IMG/VR virus record: IMGVR_UViG_3300028044_000003
Coordinates: 1 to 64,000 of that record
Origin: a virus
Length of the DNA: 64,000 bases
Strand: one strand, 5' to 3'
In this document: piece after piece, positions 48,035 through 56,500 of the stretch
Layout: the number at the start of each line of letters is the position of its first letter
How positions within the stretch are numbered: position 1 is the stretch's first letter
Notes under the pieces: model-generated
Seen by the model: the letters and a program-made list of their open reading frames with translations, nothing else
The model's database searches: none
What the model was told of the DNA's origin: nothing
Position numbers and translations under genes: made by a program

Positions 48035-48343
48035 ATGAAAAAATATGAATCTGTACCTGACAGTTCTAAAGAATTAAGAATTGAGGTAAAATATGATATT
48101 GGAGGTATGAATTACTTTACAGGTAGACCGCAGGAAAGAGGGTATTATTTACACGTATCTCCTGTTAATAGAAGTCATAGTAACGGAATCACTGTGGAAA
48201 GTTATGAAGGATTTTCAGGTGTTAAAAAACTTATTTTACCTGTTAAAAGACAAAGTAATACTCAGTATACTCAAGCCGTTAAACTTTCTGAAAATTCTCT
48301 TCAAGAACTTAAGGATCACGTTTTAAATACTATGAAAAAATGA
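48035..48343 (+). CDS. Hypothetical protein before the helicase
   Basis: A 102-residue protein (IEVKYDIGGMNYFTGRPQER, GYYLHVSPVNRS). This pattern recurs in Bacteroidota phages next to SF2 helicases, but no function is known to me. Overlaps the helicase by 4 bases. Confidence 0.68.
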   Translation: MKKYESVPDSSKELRIEVKYDIGGMNYFTGRPQERGYYLHVSPVNRSHSNGITVESYEGFSGVKKLILPVKRQSNTQYTQAVKLSENSLQELKDHVLNTMKK

Positions 48344-49425
48344 TAAATCAATTAAAAGGGGGAATACAAGATGAAGCATTATTTATAATAGGTAATAAAT
48401 TTCGTTGCGGTATAGCTATATCTATGGGTGTTGGTAAAACTTATATTGCTTTACAACACATGGTCAGAAACTATACCGACTATTCTCGGTTTTTAGTTGT
48501 GGCTCCAAAAGTAGATATTTTTCAAACGTATCTTGAAGAGATGGATAAGTTTAATTTGTCTTTTCTAAAAGAGAATGTTGAATTTTCTACTTACCGTTCT
48601 TTACCAAATCAAGATCTTAATTATGATATAGTTTATCTAGACGAATGTCATTCTTTATTATCTAGTCATTCAAAATGGTTAAAATCTTATTCTGGTAAAA
48701 TTTTAGGTTTAACAGGTACACCTCCCAGGTTTAAAAAATCTGAGAAAGGTATTTTAGTAGATACTTATTGTCCTATAGTTTATGAATATATGGTAGACGA
48801 AGCTGTAAACGATCGTATTTTAAACGATTATCGTATTATAATTCATAGTCTATCGTTAGATTCTGATAGAAACATAAAAATGACAAATAAGTCTGGTAAA
48901 ACATGGTATACCAGTGAGGTAAATAGTTATAATTTTTGGACTAATTTAACAGGTACTGAATCTGGTAATAAGTTACTCAAAGCTCGTTTAATGCGTATGA
49001 AAGCGTTGATGGGGTTTAACTCAAAAATTATATACGCTAAACAATTATTTGAATCGTTTACAGATAAGTCAATAGTTTTTACTAATACAAAAGAGCAGGC
49101 AGATCTTCTTTGTAATAAAAGTTATTATTCAGGTCATCCGGAAGGAGACGAAAATTTAAAGAATTTTAAATCTGGTGTAATAACTAAACTTAGTTGCGTA
49201 GTAAAACTTAATGAAGGTATAAATATTCCTGGTTTAAAATCGGGGGTAATCCTTCATGCTTACGGTAACGAAAAAAAGGCCAGTCAAAGAATAGGTCGAT
49301 TATTAAGACTCAACCCAGATGACTGTTCTAACATACACGTTCTTTGTTACAAAAATACAATAGACGAAGAATGGGTAAAATCTGCTTTACAAGATTTTGA
49401 TCAAACAAAAATTACTTACAAATGA
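48340..49425 (+). CDS. SF2-type DEAD/DECH helicase
   Basis: A 361-residue helicase. MGVGKTYIA at residues 29-37 is Walker A, DECH at 101-104 is motif II, LGLTGTPPRF at about 122-131 is motif III, SIVFTNTKEQ is motif IV and ASQRIGRLLRL near residue 320 is motif VI with the arginine finger. It resembles phage UvsW-like or SNF2-like helicases. Likely works in recombination, fork regression or transcription-replication conflict. Confidence 0.88.
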   Translation: MINQLKGGIQDEALFIIGNKFRCGIAISMGVGKTYIALQHMVRNYTDYSRFLVVAPKVDIFQTYLEEMDKFNLSFLKENVEFSTYRSLPNQDLNYDIVYLDECHSLLSSHSKWLKSYSGKILGLTGTPPRFKKSEKGILVDTYCPIVYEYMVDEAVNDRILNDYRIIIHSLSLDSDRNIKMTNKSGKTWYTSEVNSYNFWTNLTGTESGNKLLKARLMRMKALMGFNSKIIYAKQLFESFTDKSIVFTNTKEQADLLCNKSYYSGHPEGDENLKNFKSGVITKLSCVVKLNEGINIPGLKSGVILHAYGNEKKASQRIGRLLRLNPDDCSNIHVLCYKNTIDEEWVKSALQDFDQTKITYK

Positions 49426-49742
49426 GCAAATCAAATTATGTTTTTGAAAAAGGGATTGTATATACCAAAGTTGGTAGAAGCAGTAACGAATCACTTAATG
49501 AATTTATTGATAATATTTTTAAATTAGAAGTTGTGGATGATCATTCACTATTTTTACCTGTTACGAATTTTAATGAAAAATTTGCTAGAAATTTAATAAG
49601 CAGTGCTCGTAGACGTTATTCTAGAAATGTAAAGAATACCGATTCAAAAAAAGAAAAATTACCCGAATTGGTTTTTGTTTACTCTAAAGTTTATGATAAT
49701 AAAAAGAAATATTTAGGTACAAGAATTTGGAGAAAAGTTTAA
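49422..49742 (+). CDS. Hypothetical basic protein
   Basis: A 106-residue basic protein (FARNLISSARRRYSRNVKNT, ending YLGTRIWRKV). Nucleic-acid binding is plausible. Overlaps the helicase by 4 bases. Confidence 0.64.
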   Translation: MSKSNYVFEKGIVYTKVGRSSNESLNEFIDNIFKLEVVDDHSLFLPVTNFNEKFARNLISSARRRYSRNVKNTDSKKEKLPELVFVYSKVYDNKKKYLGTRIWRKV

Positions 49743-49758
49743 ATTTGTAAAAAAATTT

Positions 49759-50043
49759 ATGGCAACTACGTCATTATCTATTAAAAAAAACGAGGTTAAA
49801 ACTAACCTTATGATTTCTACTATTCAAAGTGCTTCTGATGATTTACACATCGATATTATTTTATGCGATGAAGAGTTTTCTCCTAAAAAAGTAATACTAA
49901 CTTTAGCTAAAAACGCTGAAGAACAGGAGTATCATAAAACTCTTAGAGAAGAGTCTTTAGAAAAAGGTCACTTTGTTAAAGAATTTTCTACATTATTAGA
50001 TCATGAGCCGGAACCTTTAGAAAATGTCGAGGAAAATAATTAG
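49759..50043 (+). CDS. Hypothetical acidic protein
   Basis: A 94-residue protein (LSIKKNEVKTNLMISTIQSA) with an acidic tail (DHEPEPLENVEENN). No family recognised. Confidence 0.64.
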   Translation: MATTSLSIKKNEVKTNLMISTIQSASDDLHIDIILCDEEFSPKKVILTLAKNAEEQEYHKTLREESLEKGHFVKEFSTLLDHEPEPLENVEENN

Positions 50044-50344
50044 ACTTATCGTTCCTTTCCAGGTGATATGTATCAATGATAAAGACAAACCTGAAACAAT
50101 ACCTAATAGTAAATGGGTTAAAGAAGGTGAGTTATATACTGTTGTACATGTTAGTAATTTAAAGTTTCATGACGGTCTTGCAGTAAAACTTAAAGAGAAA
50201 GATCTTTCTGATTGTGTTCCTTATACGTTCTTTGATTTATCTAGGTTTATGGTTTTAGTAGATGAAGACTTTGGAGATGATTCCGAAGAAGTAAATGACA
50301 TTATAATTGATGAAAACGATACTACTCCAATAGACGATTTGTAG
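50024..50344 (+). CDS. Hypothetical protein with SH3-like start
   Basis: A 106-residue protein (LIVPFQVICINDKDKPETIP, WVKEGELYTVVHVSNLKF) whose first 70 residues look like a small beta-barrel, then an acidic tail. Overlaps the previous gene. It ends right before a 520-base structured RNA region. Confidence 0.66.
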   Translation: MSRKIIRLIVPFQVICINDKDKPETIPNSKWVKEGELYTVVHVSNLKFHDGLAVKLKEKDLSDCVPYTFFDLSRFMVLVDEDFGDDSEEVNDIIIDENDTTPIDDL

Positions 50345-50573
50345 TGTTAAAGATACCTCTTGATAAAACCGCTGAGGGATGAGTTGAGGCTACACATGTG
50401 AGACCGATGAGACTCTCGAAAGTATAGCGATGCTGATACAACGGAACCGGAAACATTACATTATTAAAACGGTTAGCTACTATCCGGGGAAAACCTTCTT
50501 AAAGAAATTATTGGTAAAAGCGCCTCCCTAGTCGTGACCTGCAGCCGCGCAAAAGAGGAGGGTAGTAGTTAAC
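50345..50573 (+). ncRNA. Structured RNA region with a 14-bp closing stem
   Basis: No gene. GTTAGCTACTATCC (50472-50485) pairs with GGGTAGTAGTTAAC (50560-50573) over 14 bp with two G-U pairs. Inside are TTCTT/AAGAA and a competing CCTCC/GGAGG. Upstream, GTATAGC-GAT-GCTGATAC (50422-50439) folds as a hairpin that recurs at 50774-50790. AACCG/CGGTT also pair. It abuts a tRNA-like sequence, an arrangement known for large phage RNAs such as ROOL and GOLLD. Confidence 0.6.
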
Positions 50574-50580
50574 TTATTAT

Positions 50581-50660
50581 AGTCAGGTGGCGGAATTGGG
50601 TCAAGCTATGGTACTTCTTAGCAATACTTAAGCATACAGGTTCGAATCCTGGACTGACTA
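50581..50660 (+). tRNA. tRNA-Leu-like gene, anticodon unclear
   Basis: AGTCAG pairs with CTGACT and A follows as discriminator. The D region GGTGGCGGAATTGGGTCAAG is close to that of class II Leu tRNAs. The T-arm CAGG-TTCGAAT-CCTG is perfect. The 34 bases between do not fold into a clean 5+7+5 anticodon arm in my reading; GCTA/TAGC and TATG/CATA are partial options. It may be a diverged tRNA-Leu or a tRNA mimic. Confidence 0.5.
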
Positions 50661-50800
50661 CGCACAAGGATCTGACTAGAGTCCTTTAGTTACTTTAAGC
50701 AGAATAGAAGTAACTCCTAAACCATACGGGTTGAACGCGTTAACCAAATAACAGGAGATGGTACAATACGGGCGTATAGCGTGCTGATACGACAGCGGAA
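50661..50800 (+). ncRNA. Structured spacer between two tRNA-like elements
   Basis: Stems AAGGA/TCCTT with TCT/AGA inside (about 50665-50685) and AGTTACTT/AAGTAACT (about 50686-50714) stand out, plus the second copy of the GTATAGC...GCTGATAC hairpin (50774-50790), which ends ten bases before the next tRNA-like element. No frame. Confidence 0.5.
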
Positions 50801-50855
50801 GGTGTAACAAGGAGAGTTTGTCTTAGACATTCGTAGTTCGATTCTACTTACACCA
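50801..50855 (+). ncRNA. tRNA-like RNA with a vestigial anticodon arm
   Basis: GGTGTAA (50801-50807) and TTACACC (50848-50854) form a 7-bp acceptor stem with A next. The T-arm GTAG-TTCGATT-CTAC matches TTCRANN. A D-like arm CAA-GGAGAG(T)-TTG carries GG. In place of the anticodon arm is only GTC-TTA-GAC. Total 55 bases against about 75 for a tRNA. Like 36991-37040 it ends in ACA. Confidence 0.55.
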
Positions 50856-50871
50856 CAAAAAACAAATAACT

Positions 50872-51135
50872 ATGGGTAAATTTAAACCACAAGCTAGTTA
50901 TACTTCAGACGAAAGTATTAGAAATTATCGTAACGGTCAATCTAAAAGTTCTAGTGTTACTGAAGTATTTAAAGACTACGCGACTTTAAAAAAAGAACTT
51001 AATAGAATGGTAAGTTTAAGTGTAGACAACTGCGTATTCGTTTCGAGAAGTAGAAGAGGTGAATGGGGAGAATGGTTCGAAAGATGGCAAAGAGTAAATG
51101 ATAAAATTAAAATAACAAAAGAAACCTGGATGTAA
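50872..51135 (+). CDS. Hypothetical protein after the RNA island
   Basis: An 87-residue protein with a basic start and WGEWFERWQRVNDKIK near the end. It begins 17 bases after a tRNA-like element, so its mRNA 5' end may come from processing of that element. Confidence 0.64.
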   Translation: MGKFKPQASYTSDESIRNYRNGQSKSSSVTEVFKDYATLKKELNRMVSLSVDNCVFVSRSRRGEWGEWFERWQRVNDKIKITKETWM

Positions 51136-51137
51136 GT

Positions 51138-51536
51138 ATGAGTAGCCAATTATTACAAACAAAACTTGTTAAAAAAAATGGTAAAATGGTTCATATTTCT
51201 GATGTAAAAAATGAGATTTATGAAAAATTTATTGATAAGTTAGAGGAAGGTCAAGAGATATCTGTAATGTTTGACGCTAGTCCGGACAACGGAACTTTAG
51301 CTCAATTATCAAAAATACATGCTTGTATAAGAGAATTATCAATAGAAACTGGTCAGTCGGTAGAAGATTTAAAACTTGAGATAAAGAAAAAAGTTGGATT
51401 ATGTTTTGTAAAAACAGTTGATAACGAAAGATTTATGTTTTGTAAATCTCTTGGTGATGCTTCTAAAGACGAACTTAATTTAGTAATTCAACAAATAATT
51501 GAAATAGGTGATTTTGTAAACTTAAACTTAAGATAA
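51138..51536 (+). CDS. NinB-like recombination protein (tentative)
   Basis: A 132-residue protein. DNGTLAQLSKIHACIRELSI and LKLEIKKKVGLCFVKTVDNE recall NinB-type or related ssDNA-binding recombination proteins of phages, and the ending GDFVNLNLR fits. The call is by pattern only. Shares a base with the next gene. Confidence 0.55.
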   Translation: MSSQLLQTKLVKKNGKMVHISDVKNEIYEKFIDKLEEGQEISVMFDASPDNGTLAQLSKIHACIRELSIETGQSVEDLKLEIKKKVGLCFVKTVDNERFMFCKSLGDASKDELNLVIQQIIEIGDFVNLNLR

Positions 51537-51841
51537 TGGAAAATGTATCGACAAAACTTATTAACGGATTTATATCCGAACTTTCTGATTTAGATTTTAG
51601 ATATCTATGTGCTCAATCTCAAATAATAGCTAGTATCAAAGATTTACATTCTAATTATAAAATAGATAAGAAAGACTTTTGTGAGAATATAGGTATCAAA
51701 CCTTCCGAGTACAAAAAATTTATTAGTGGTAATTATATGTACAAGTTATCTCATTTAGTTGGTATTAAACACTACGGTATTAAACTCCATAGCTTACAAC
51801 AACAATCTAAAGATATAATTACTTTTGAGTATAAAAAGTAA
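51536..51841 (+). CDS. Possible helix-turn-helix protein
   Basis: A 101-residue protein. KIDKKDFCENIGIKPSEYKK looks like an XRE-type helix-turn-helix, with flanking helices. It could regulate the replication block. Its stop meets, tail to tail, a minus-strand gene. Confidence 0.55.
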   Translation: MENVSTKLINGFISELSDLDFRYLCAQSQIIASIKDLHSNYKIDKKDFCENIGIKPSEYKKFISGNYMYKLSHLVGIKHYGIKLHSLQQQSKDIITFEYKK

Positions 51842-52147
51842 CTATTCTTTTTGATCCTCGGGAATCATTCCTGGGTCAAATTCTTGTACAGTTATTTTAC
51901 CTTGTTCTTTCGCGCTAGTTTCTATAGCGTAGATTAAGGGTAACAAAGCGTGTATACAGGCTTCTGAAGCATCTCTTGGAGAAATATTTTCTTTTATTTT
52001 TTCAAGAGATTCTTTAAAATCATCAGGTGTTTTAGTCTCCGAAATCATTAATAATGCTTCGGTTAGTCTTTTATAAAATCCTCCTGAGATTTTTACTTCT
52101 ATAATAGCTTCAGGTAATATTGTATCGTATTTAATTTTCTCACTCAT
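51842..52147 (-). CDS. Hypothetical helical protein on the opposite strand
   Basis: A 101-residue helical protein (YKRLTEALLMISETKTPDDF, EACIHALLPLIYAIETSAKE). I recall similar small proteins in Bacteroidota phages, without function. It is oriented against its neighbours and diverges from the UDG gene with 21 bases between. Confidence 0.68.
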   Translation of the reverse strand: MSEKIKYDTILPEAIIEVKISGGFYKRLTEALLMISETKTPDDFKESLEKIKENISPRDASEACIHALLPLIYAIETSAKEQGKITVQEFDPGMIPEDQKE

Positions 52148-52168
52148 ATTGTAAAGTTATAAAAACCT

Positions 52169-52879
52169 ATGAAAACAATTGATATTAACGATGTAAAAAG
52201 TAAACTTAACGAACGACTAAAATCTTCCGGTTGGAGTAATAAGTTAAAATCTTTTATTTTGAGTTCTGATTTTGATAGAATATTAGAATTTTTAGTAAAA
52301 GAAGTAAATGATAGTAAAAGATTTACTCCAAAATTAAAACAAGTATTTAGAGCCTTTGAAGAGTGTCCTTATGATGATGTTAAAGTTGTTTGTATAGGTC
52401 AAGACCCATACCCAACTCCGTCTGTAGCCGATGGTATAGCTTTTTCTTGTAGTAATACAATGAAAGAACAACCTTCTCTTACGTATATGTTTGACGAAAT
52501 CGAACGTACTGTATATCCTGGAGAAAGTTATACGCGGGACGTTGATCTATCGCGTTGGTCTCACCAAGGAATATTACTTATTAACTCTGCGTTTACAACC
52601 ACAATCAATAGGTCTGGAAGCCACTTTGATATTTGGAGACCGTTTATTACTTTTTTGCTTGATACTATCGGTAACGATCGCCGTGATATAGTTTATATGT
52701 TTCTTGGTAAACAGTCTGTTAGATATCATGAGTTAATTCCTGAAGATTCAATTAATTTTTACGCTCCTCATCCGGCATCCGCTGCTCATAATAATTTAAA
52801 AAACTGGGAGTCAAACGAGTTATTTATTAAGGTAAATGAGGCCCTTATCGGACTTAACAAATTACCTATTATTTGGTAA
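52169..52879 (+). CDS. ung: Uracil-DNA glycosylase (family 1)
   Basis: A 236-residue UDG. Catalytic motif VVCIGQDPYPTP at residues 73-84 has the water-activating Asp79. LLINSAFTT at about 137-145 is the second motif and HPASAAHNN at 201-209 supplies the catalytic His. It removes uracil from DNA; with the dUTPase at 58169 it keeps uracil out of phage DNA. Length is normal. The 3' end overlaps a minus-strand gene by 11 bases. Confidence 0.93.
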   Translation: MKTIDINDVKSKLNERLKSSGWSNKLKSFILSSDFDRILEFLVKEVNDSKRFTPKLKQVFRAFEECPYDDVKVVCIGQDPYPTPSVADGIAFSCSNTMKEQPSLTYMFDEIERTVYPGESYTRDVDLSRWSHQGILLINSAFTTTINRSGSHFDIWRPFITFLLDTIGNDRRDIVYMFLGKQSVRYHELIPEDSINFYAPHPASAAHNNLKNWESNELFIKVNEALIGLNKLPIIW

Positions 52880-53276
52880 CAAATACTCCAACAGCTCCTC
52901 CTACTAAAATTAATAGTCCAGAGGCCCATAAAGAGTTTGACAATTTAGTTTTTATTTTTTGTTTTTTGAGAGCTTTTTGAAATTCTATCTCGTTTTCTTT
53001 AAACTTAGTAATAAGTTTTTGTTGCTCATCGGATAAAGATGTTTTAAAAATAATTATAGAATCTTGAGTCTCAATGAGTTTATTTTTATAAACATTTGAT
53101 TGCTCAGAAACTTGTAAAAGTTGACAACATTCTTTACCTTCGATTAGCTTAAAAGCTATCTGTCTCAGCTCTGATTTAGTATAAGTTTTACTTGAATCCA
53201 ATTCCGGATTCTGAGCGAATGATACTATCGAGAATAGCAACAGAACCATCAGCAATAATGATTTTAGTTTTTCCAT
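52869..53276 (-). CDS. Exported protein with C-terminal membrane helix (possible spanin part)
   Basis: A 135-residue protein with a clear signal peptide (MEKLKSLLLMVLLLFSIVSFAQ, cut after AQ or nearby), a helical coiled middle (DEQQKLITKFKENEIEFQKA) and a C-terminal membrane helix (LWASGLLILVGGAVGVFV). It overlaps the reading frame of the next minus-strand gene, as spanin genes often do. A lysis role is inferred. Confidence 0.66.
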   Translation of the reverse strand: MEKLKSLLLMVLLLFSIVSFAQNPELDSSKTYTKSELRQIAFKLIEGKECCQLLQVSEQSNVYKNKLIETQDSIIIFKTSLSDEQQKLITKFKENEIEFQKALKKQKIKTKLSNSLWASGLLILVGGAVGVFVTK

Positions 53277-53502
53277 TTATGTATTTAATTTTTTCTGGTA
53301 AAGATTCTAAACTATCTATCTTATGACGATAAAACAGACTTTCTTCGAATTTTACAACATATAAAGAATCATATTTTTTGCGAAGCTTATCATATTTAGT
53401 AGTATCAGTGATGGACGGGGTTATATTGGTTTTTTTAAATAGTATAACTCCTATTAGAATTAATGTAATGATAATTAAAATGTAAATTATGTCTTTGTTC
53501 AT
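53188..53502 (-). CDS. Membrane-anchored coiled-coil protein (possible inner spanin)
   Basis: I start at the internal ATG at 53502 (MNKDIIYILIIITLILIGVI). The 104-residue protein is one N-terminal membrane helix followed by a coiled stretch (YDKLRKKYDSLYVVKFEESL). Topology and its overlap with the exported protein downstream match an i-spanin/o-spanin pair. It diverges from the gene at 53521 by 18 bases. Confidence 0.66.
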   Translation of the reverse strand: MNKDIIYILIIITLILIGVILFKKTNITPSITDTTKYDKLRKKYDSLYVVKFEESLFYRHKIDSLESLPEKIKYINGKTKIIIADGSVAILDSIIRSESGIGFK

Positions 53503-53520
53503 GTTGTAAATATAAAAAAA

Positions 53521-54123
53521 ATGTCTGTTAATGTAGATGTAAGGGAATTTTTTGATCAAATTACCTCCCAGGGAATAACGCCTAACGAATTTTATCTTTT
53601 ATGTAGTATGAGGGAATCGATAGCTCCGGTTCTTATAAACACTGCTAATGAATTAAACACTCTTAAAGGTAAGAGATGGGTTGGCGATGACAATAAACTT
53701 TCAGATGACGCTGTAAGGTTTATTGAAAAAATGGATAAATATTTTAGAATAAGTAAAAAAAAGACGTCAGCTACATTGTTGGGTAATAATTTTGAAAATA
53801 ATATTGTAAAGTACTTATCGCTGTTTCCTAAAATAAAACTTCCGAACGGTAAGTACGCACGATCTGATAGAAAACAGATAGAAAACGCGTTTAGATGGTT
53901 TTTCGAAACTTATGATTATTCCTGGGATATTATATTAGAAGCTACTGTGGTATATGTAAACGAATACCAAAGAAAAAACTGGCTTTATATGAGAACATCT
54001 CAGTTTTTTATAAGAAAACAAGAATCTGATAAAACGTTTATGTCTGATCTTGCTGTTTATTGTGAAAACTATATGAACGGTACTGATGATAACGAATCGT
54101 TTATTAAAGAGCGTATTGTATGA
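53521..54123 (+). CDS. Conserved replication-block protein, possible helicase partner
   Basis: A 200-residue helical protein. KLPNGKYARSDRKQIENAFR, WFFETYDYSWDIILEATVVY and YMRTSQFFIRKQESDKTFMS are patterns seen in proteins directly upstream of DnaB-like helicases in Bacteroidota phages. A helicase-loader or DnaB N-domain-like role is inferred. Overlaps the helicase by 4 bases. Confidence 0.68.
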   Translation: MSVNVDVREFFDQITSQGITPNEFYLLCSMRESIAPVLINTANELNTLKGKRWVGDDNKLSDDAVRFIEKMDKYFRISKKKTSATLLGNNFENNIVKYLSLFPKIKLPNGKYARSDRKQIENAFRWFFETYDYSWDIILEATVVYVNEYQRKNWLYMRTSQFFIRKQESDKTFMSDLAVYCENYMNGTDDNESFIKERIV

Positions 54124-55082
54124 TATTAAGAGTAAAAAGATGGAAATCTAAAGAAAACGCTTATCAAGAATCTTTAGAATATCTCAGAAGTCGGGCTTTA
54201 GGTAAAACTACAAGTTTTATTACACCTTGGTCTAAGTTTAATGATGCAGGTGTAGACGGTATAGAATGGAACTCTATGGTAGTTATAGGAGGAAGACCGG
54301 GTAGTGGTAAGACTTTATTAAAAGATCAAATCATTAGAGAGTCATTTAACTTAAATCCTAATCAAGATTTTAGAGTCTTAGAATTTCAGTTTGAAATGAT
54401 CGGACGTGTATCAGCTATTAGAGAGTTTTCCGCTTCGTTAGGAAAAACCTATAAAGAGTTGTGTAGCGCCGGTGGTTATAAACTAAATCCTAATGATTTT
54501 GAATTGTGTAAACAATACCGAGATTCTAGATTAAATCTTCCGATCGATATTGTAGATACACCTTGTACAGTACAAGAATTTTCAGAAACTATTTCAAATT
54601 ATTACGAAGAACACAAAACAAAATTTGTAGTTACTTTAGATCACTCAATTCTTTTAAACAAGTCTCATAATCATAAAGATAAATATGAAATGTTATATCA
54701 ACTTGGTGAAGAGCTAACAAGACTTAAAAGAAAACTACCGGTTATATTTATAATTCTTAGTCAGCTAAATAGAAATGTTGATAGCCCTGAAAGAGCTGAA
54801 AATGGTAAGTATGGTAATTTTATTTTGGATTCTGATATATTCGGTGGTGATGCTTTGTTACAACACGCTGATATGTTAATCGGTATTAACCGACCGGCCC
54901 AAAGAAAAATTGAATACTACGGTCCAGAAAGATTTATAATTAAAGACGATACTATTCTTGTAGCCCATTTTCTTAAATGTCGTAACGGAGATACTAGAAT
55001 GAGTTTTTTTAAAGCTGTATTTGAGAATATGAGAATCGAAGAGATGACTACCCCGCCTACACAATCAAAAATTAAATTATGA
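54120..55082 (+). CDS. DnaB-like replicative helicase (RecA-type domain only)
   Basis: A 320-residue protein with Walker A GGRPGSGKT at residues 57-65, Walker B FVVTLDHSILL near residue 185 and VIFIILSQLNRNVD, the DnaB motif H3 region, near residue 210. The FQFEMIGRVSAIREFSA motif follows the H1a pattern. It lacks the usual N-terminal domain of DnaB; the preceding 200-residue protein may supply it. It probably unwinds DNA at the fork. Confidence 0.85.
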   Translation: MILRVKRWKSKENAYQESLEYLRSRALGKTTSFITPWSKFNDAGVDGIEWNSMVVIGGRPGSGKTLLKDQIIRESFNLNPNQDFRVLEFQFEMIGRVSAIREFSASLGKTYKELCSAGGYKLNPNDFELCKQYRDSRLNLPIDIVDTPCTVQEFSETISNYYEEHKTKFVVTLDHSILLNKSHNHKDKYEMLYQLGEELTRLKRKLPVIFIILSQLNRNVDSPERAENGKYGNFILDSDIFGGDALLQHADMLIGINRPAQRKIEYYGPERFIIKDDTILVAHFLKCRNGDTRMSFFKAVFENMRIEEMTTPPTQSKIKL

Positions 55083-55708
55083 ATTATCCAAAACCCATAA
55101 GCCCGCAAGAAAAAAGGGAAAACGCGGCTGAGATGAGAAAACATCATGAAAAAACATTTGAAAAACTCGGTCTTCCAAACGCTTATTTTTTACCCAAACT
55201 AGCTTTTGTAAAAAAAACTGGTGATGTGTCTAAAGTTATTTCATTTTTTATAAGCGAACTTAGAAGAGCTGAAGATATTTATATCGAATTTGCTTCTAGT
55301 AATAACACTGTAGAAGATCCTGAAAGAAGGTTATGGAAATGGAGGTATAATCCTCATTTTCAAACCGAATATGAAGCTAGACCTTTAGAGCAAACTACTG
55401 GTTTTTATTATCTTATACCTATTACAGAACTTATTGAAATACAAGTTCCTAAAGATGAACCAGTTATAAAACAACTAGAAGTTAAAGAAAAAATTAGTAC
55501 AAAAGATTTTGAAATAGGTTCTGAAAAAAAAGAAAGTATACCTGATCAAAATACAATTAAATCACCTAAATTTACACACGAGGAAACTTGTCGAATTGTA
55601 GATCTGGATGCTCGTGATTTTGCTTGCTTATATTTGAAAGTTCCGGAAAGTTCTTACGAATGGCTTAACGATCTTATTACCAAGCATAGAAAAGAAAATT
55701 TACTTTAA
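55079..55708 (+). CDS. Hypothetical protein
   Basis: A 209-residue, highly charged protein (AEMRKHHEKTFEKLGLPNAY, RRLWKWRYNPHFQTEYEARP). No family recognised. It overlaps the helicase by 4 bases and shares a base with the next ATPase gene. Confidence 0.66.
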   Translation: MNYPKPISPQEKRENAAEMRKHHEKTFEKLGLPNAYFLPKLAFVKKTGDVSKVISFFISELRRAEDIYIEFASSNNTVEDPERRLWKWRYNPHFQTEYEARPLEQTTGFYYLIPITELIEIQVPKDEPVIKQLEVKEKISTKDFEIGSEKKESIPDQNTIKSPKFTHEETCRIVDLDARDFACLYLKVPESSYEWLNDLITKHRKENLL

Positions 55709-56481
55709 TGAACGAAATTGTATTACCAACAACTAAGATACCGGCTTCTATAAAGAGTCCTCGTAATCTTATTATTCTTTCTAAGCCTAAAACAGGTAAA
55801 ACAACTCTCTTAGCAGAATTAGATAATTGTTTAATTCTTGATCTTGAAAAAGGTACAGACGGTATTGACGCTATGAAAATTCATGCGTCAAGTATTGAAG
55901 AAATTAAACAAATAGGTGAAGCTATTAAGAAAGCTAATAATCCTTATATGTATATCGCAGTCGATACTGTAACGGCTTTGGAAGAAATGTGTATACCTTA
56001 TGCTGAAAAGCTTTACGCTAAGACAAGTATGGGTAAAAACTGGTTTAAGAAAAAACCGGATGGAACCCTGGCTGAAGATAGTGGTAAAGCTACTTATAGT
56101 AGTATACTTAATTTACCCAATGGCGGTGGTTATTTTTATCTTAGAGAAGCTTTTACTAAGGTTGTAGAATTTATCAAAACATGGGCCCCAAGAACTATTC
56201 TTGTAGGACACGTTAAAGATACTTTGCTAGACAAAGCTGGTGTAGAAGTAAGTTCTCTTGATTTAGATTTAACTGGTAAATTAAAAAGAATAAGTACCTC
56301 ACAGTCGGACGCGATAGGTTATCTCTATCGTAAAAACGGAGTTAATAAAATAACTTTTAAAACTACTGATGAAATTGCATGTGGGGCTCGCCCTCCTCAT
56401 TTAAGAAACGAAGAATTTGTTATCTCTGAATTAAAGGATGACAAACTAGTTACTTATTGGGACAAAATTTATATTGATTAA
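55708..56481 (+). CDS. Sak4-like RecA-fold ATPase
   Basis: A 257-residue protein with Walker A LSKPKTGKTTL at residues 24-34, LILDLEKGTDGIDAM as an early acidic motif, MYIAVDTVTALEE as Walker B and ILVGHVKDTLLD. This layout fits the Sak4-type phage recombinases (short RecA-like). The SSB-like gene follows at once, the usual partner order. It anneals or exchanges strands in phage recombination. Confidence 0.83.
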   Translation: MNEIVLPTTKIPASIKSPRNLIILSKPKTGKTTLLAELDNCLILDLEKGTDGIDAMKIHASSIEEIKQIGEAIKKANNPYMYIAVDTVTALEEMCIPYAEKLYAKTSMGKNWFKKKPDGTLAEDSGKATYSSILNLPNGGGYFYLREAFTKVVEFIKTWAPRTILVGHVKDTLLDKAGVEVSSLDLDLTGKLKRISTSQSDAIGYLYRKNGVNKITFKTTDEIACGARPPHLRNEEFVISELKDDKLVTYWDKIYID

Positions 56482-56500
56482 TTAATAAAAACTATACAAA

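Noticed and set aside
50400-50440. Possible hammerhead ribozyme (CCGATGAGACTCTCGAAAG)
   Set aside because: The conserved CUGAUGA is changed to CCGAUGA, stem II has only two pairs, and no UH cleavage site follows stem III.
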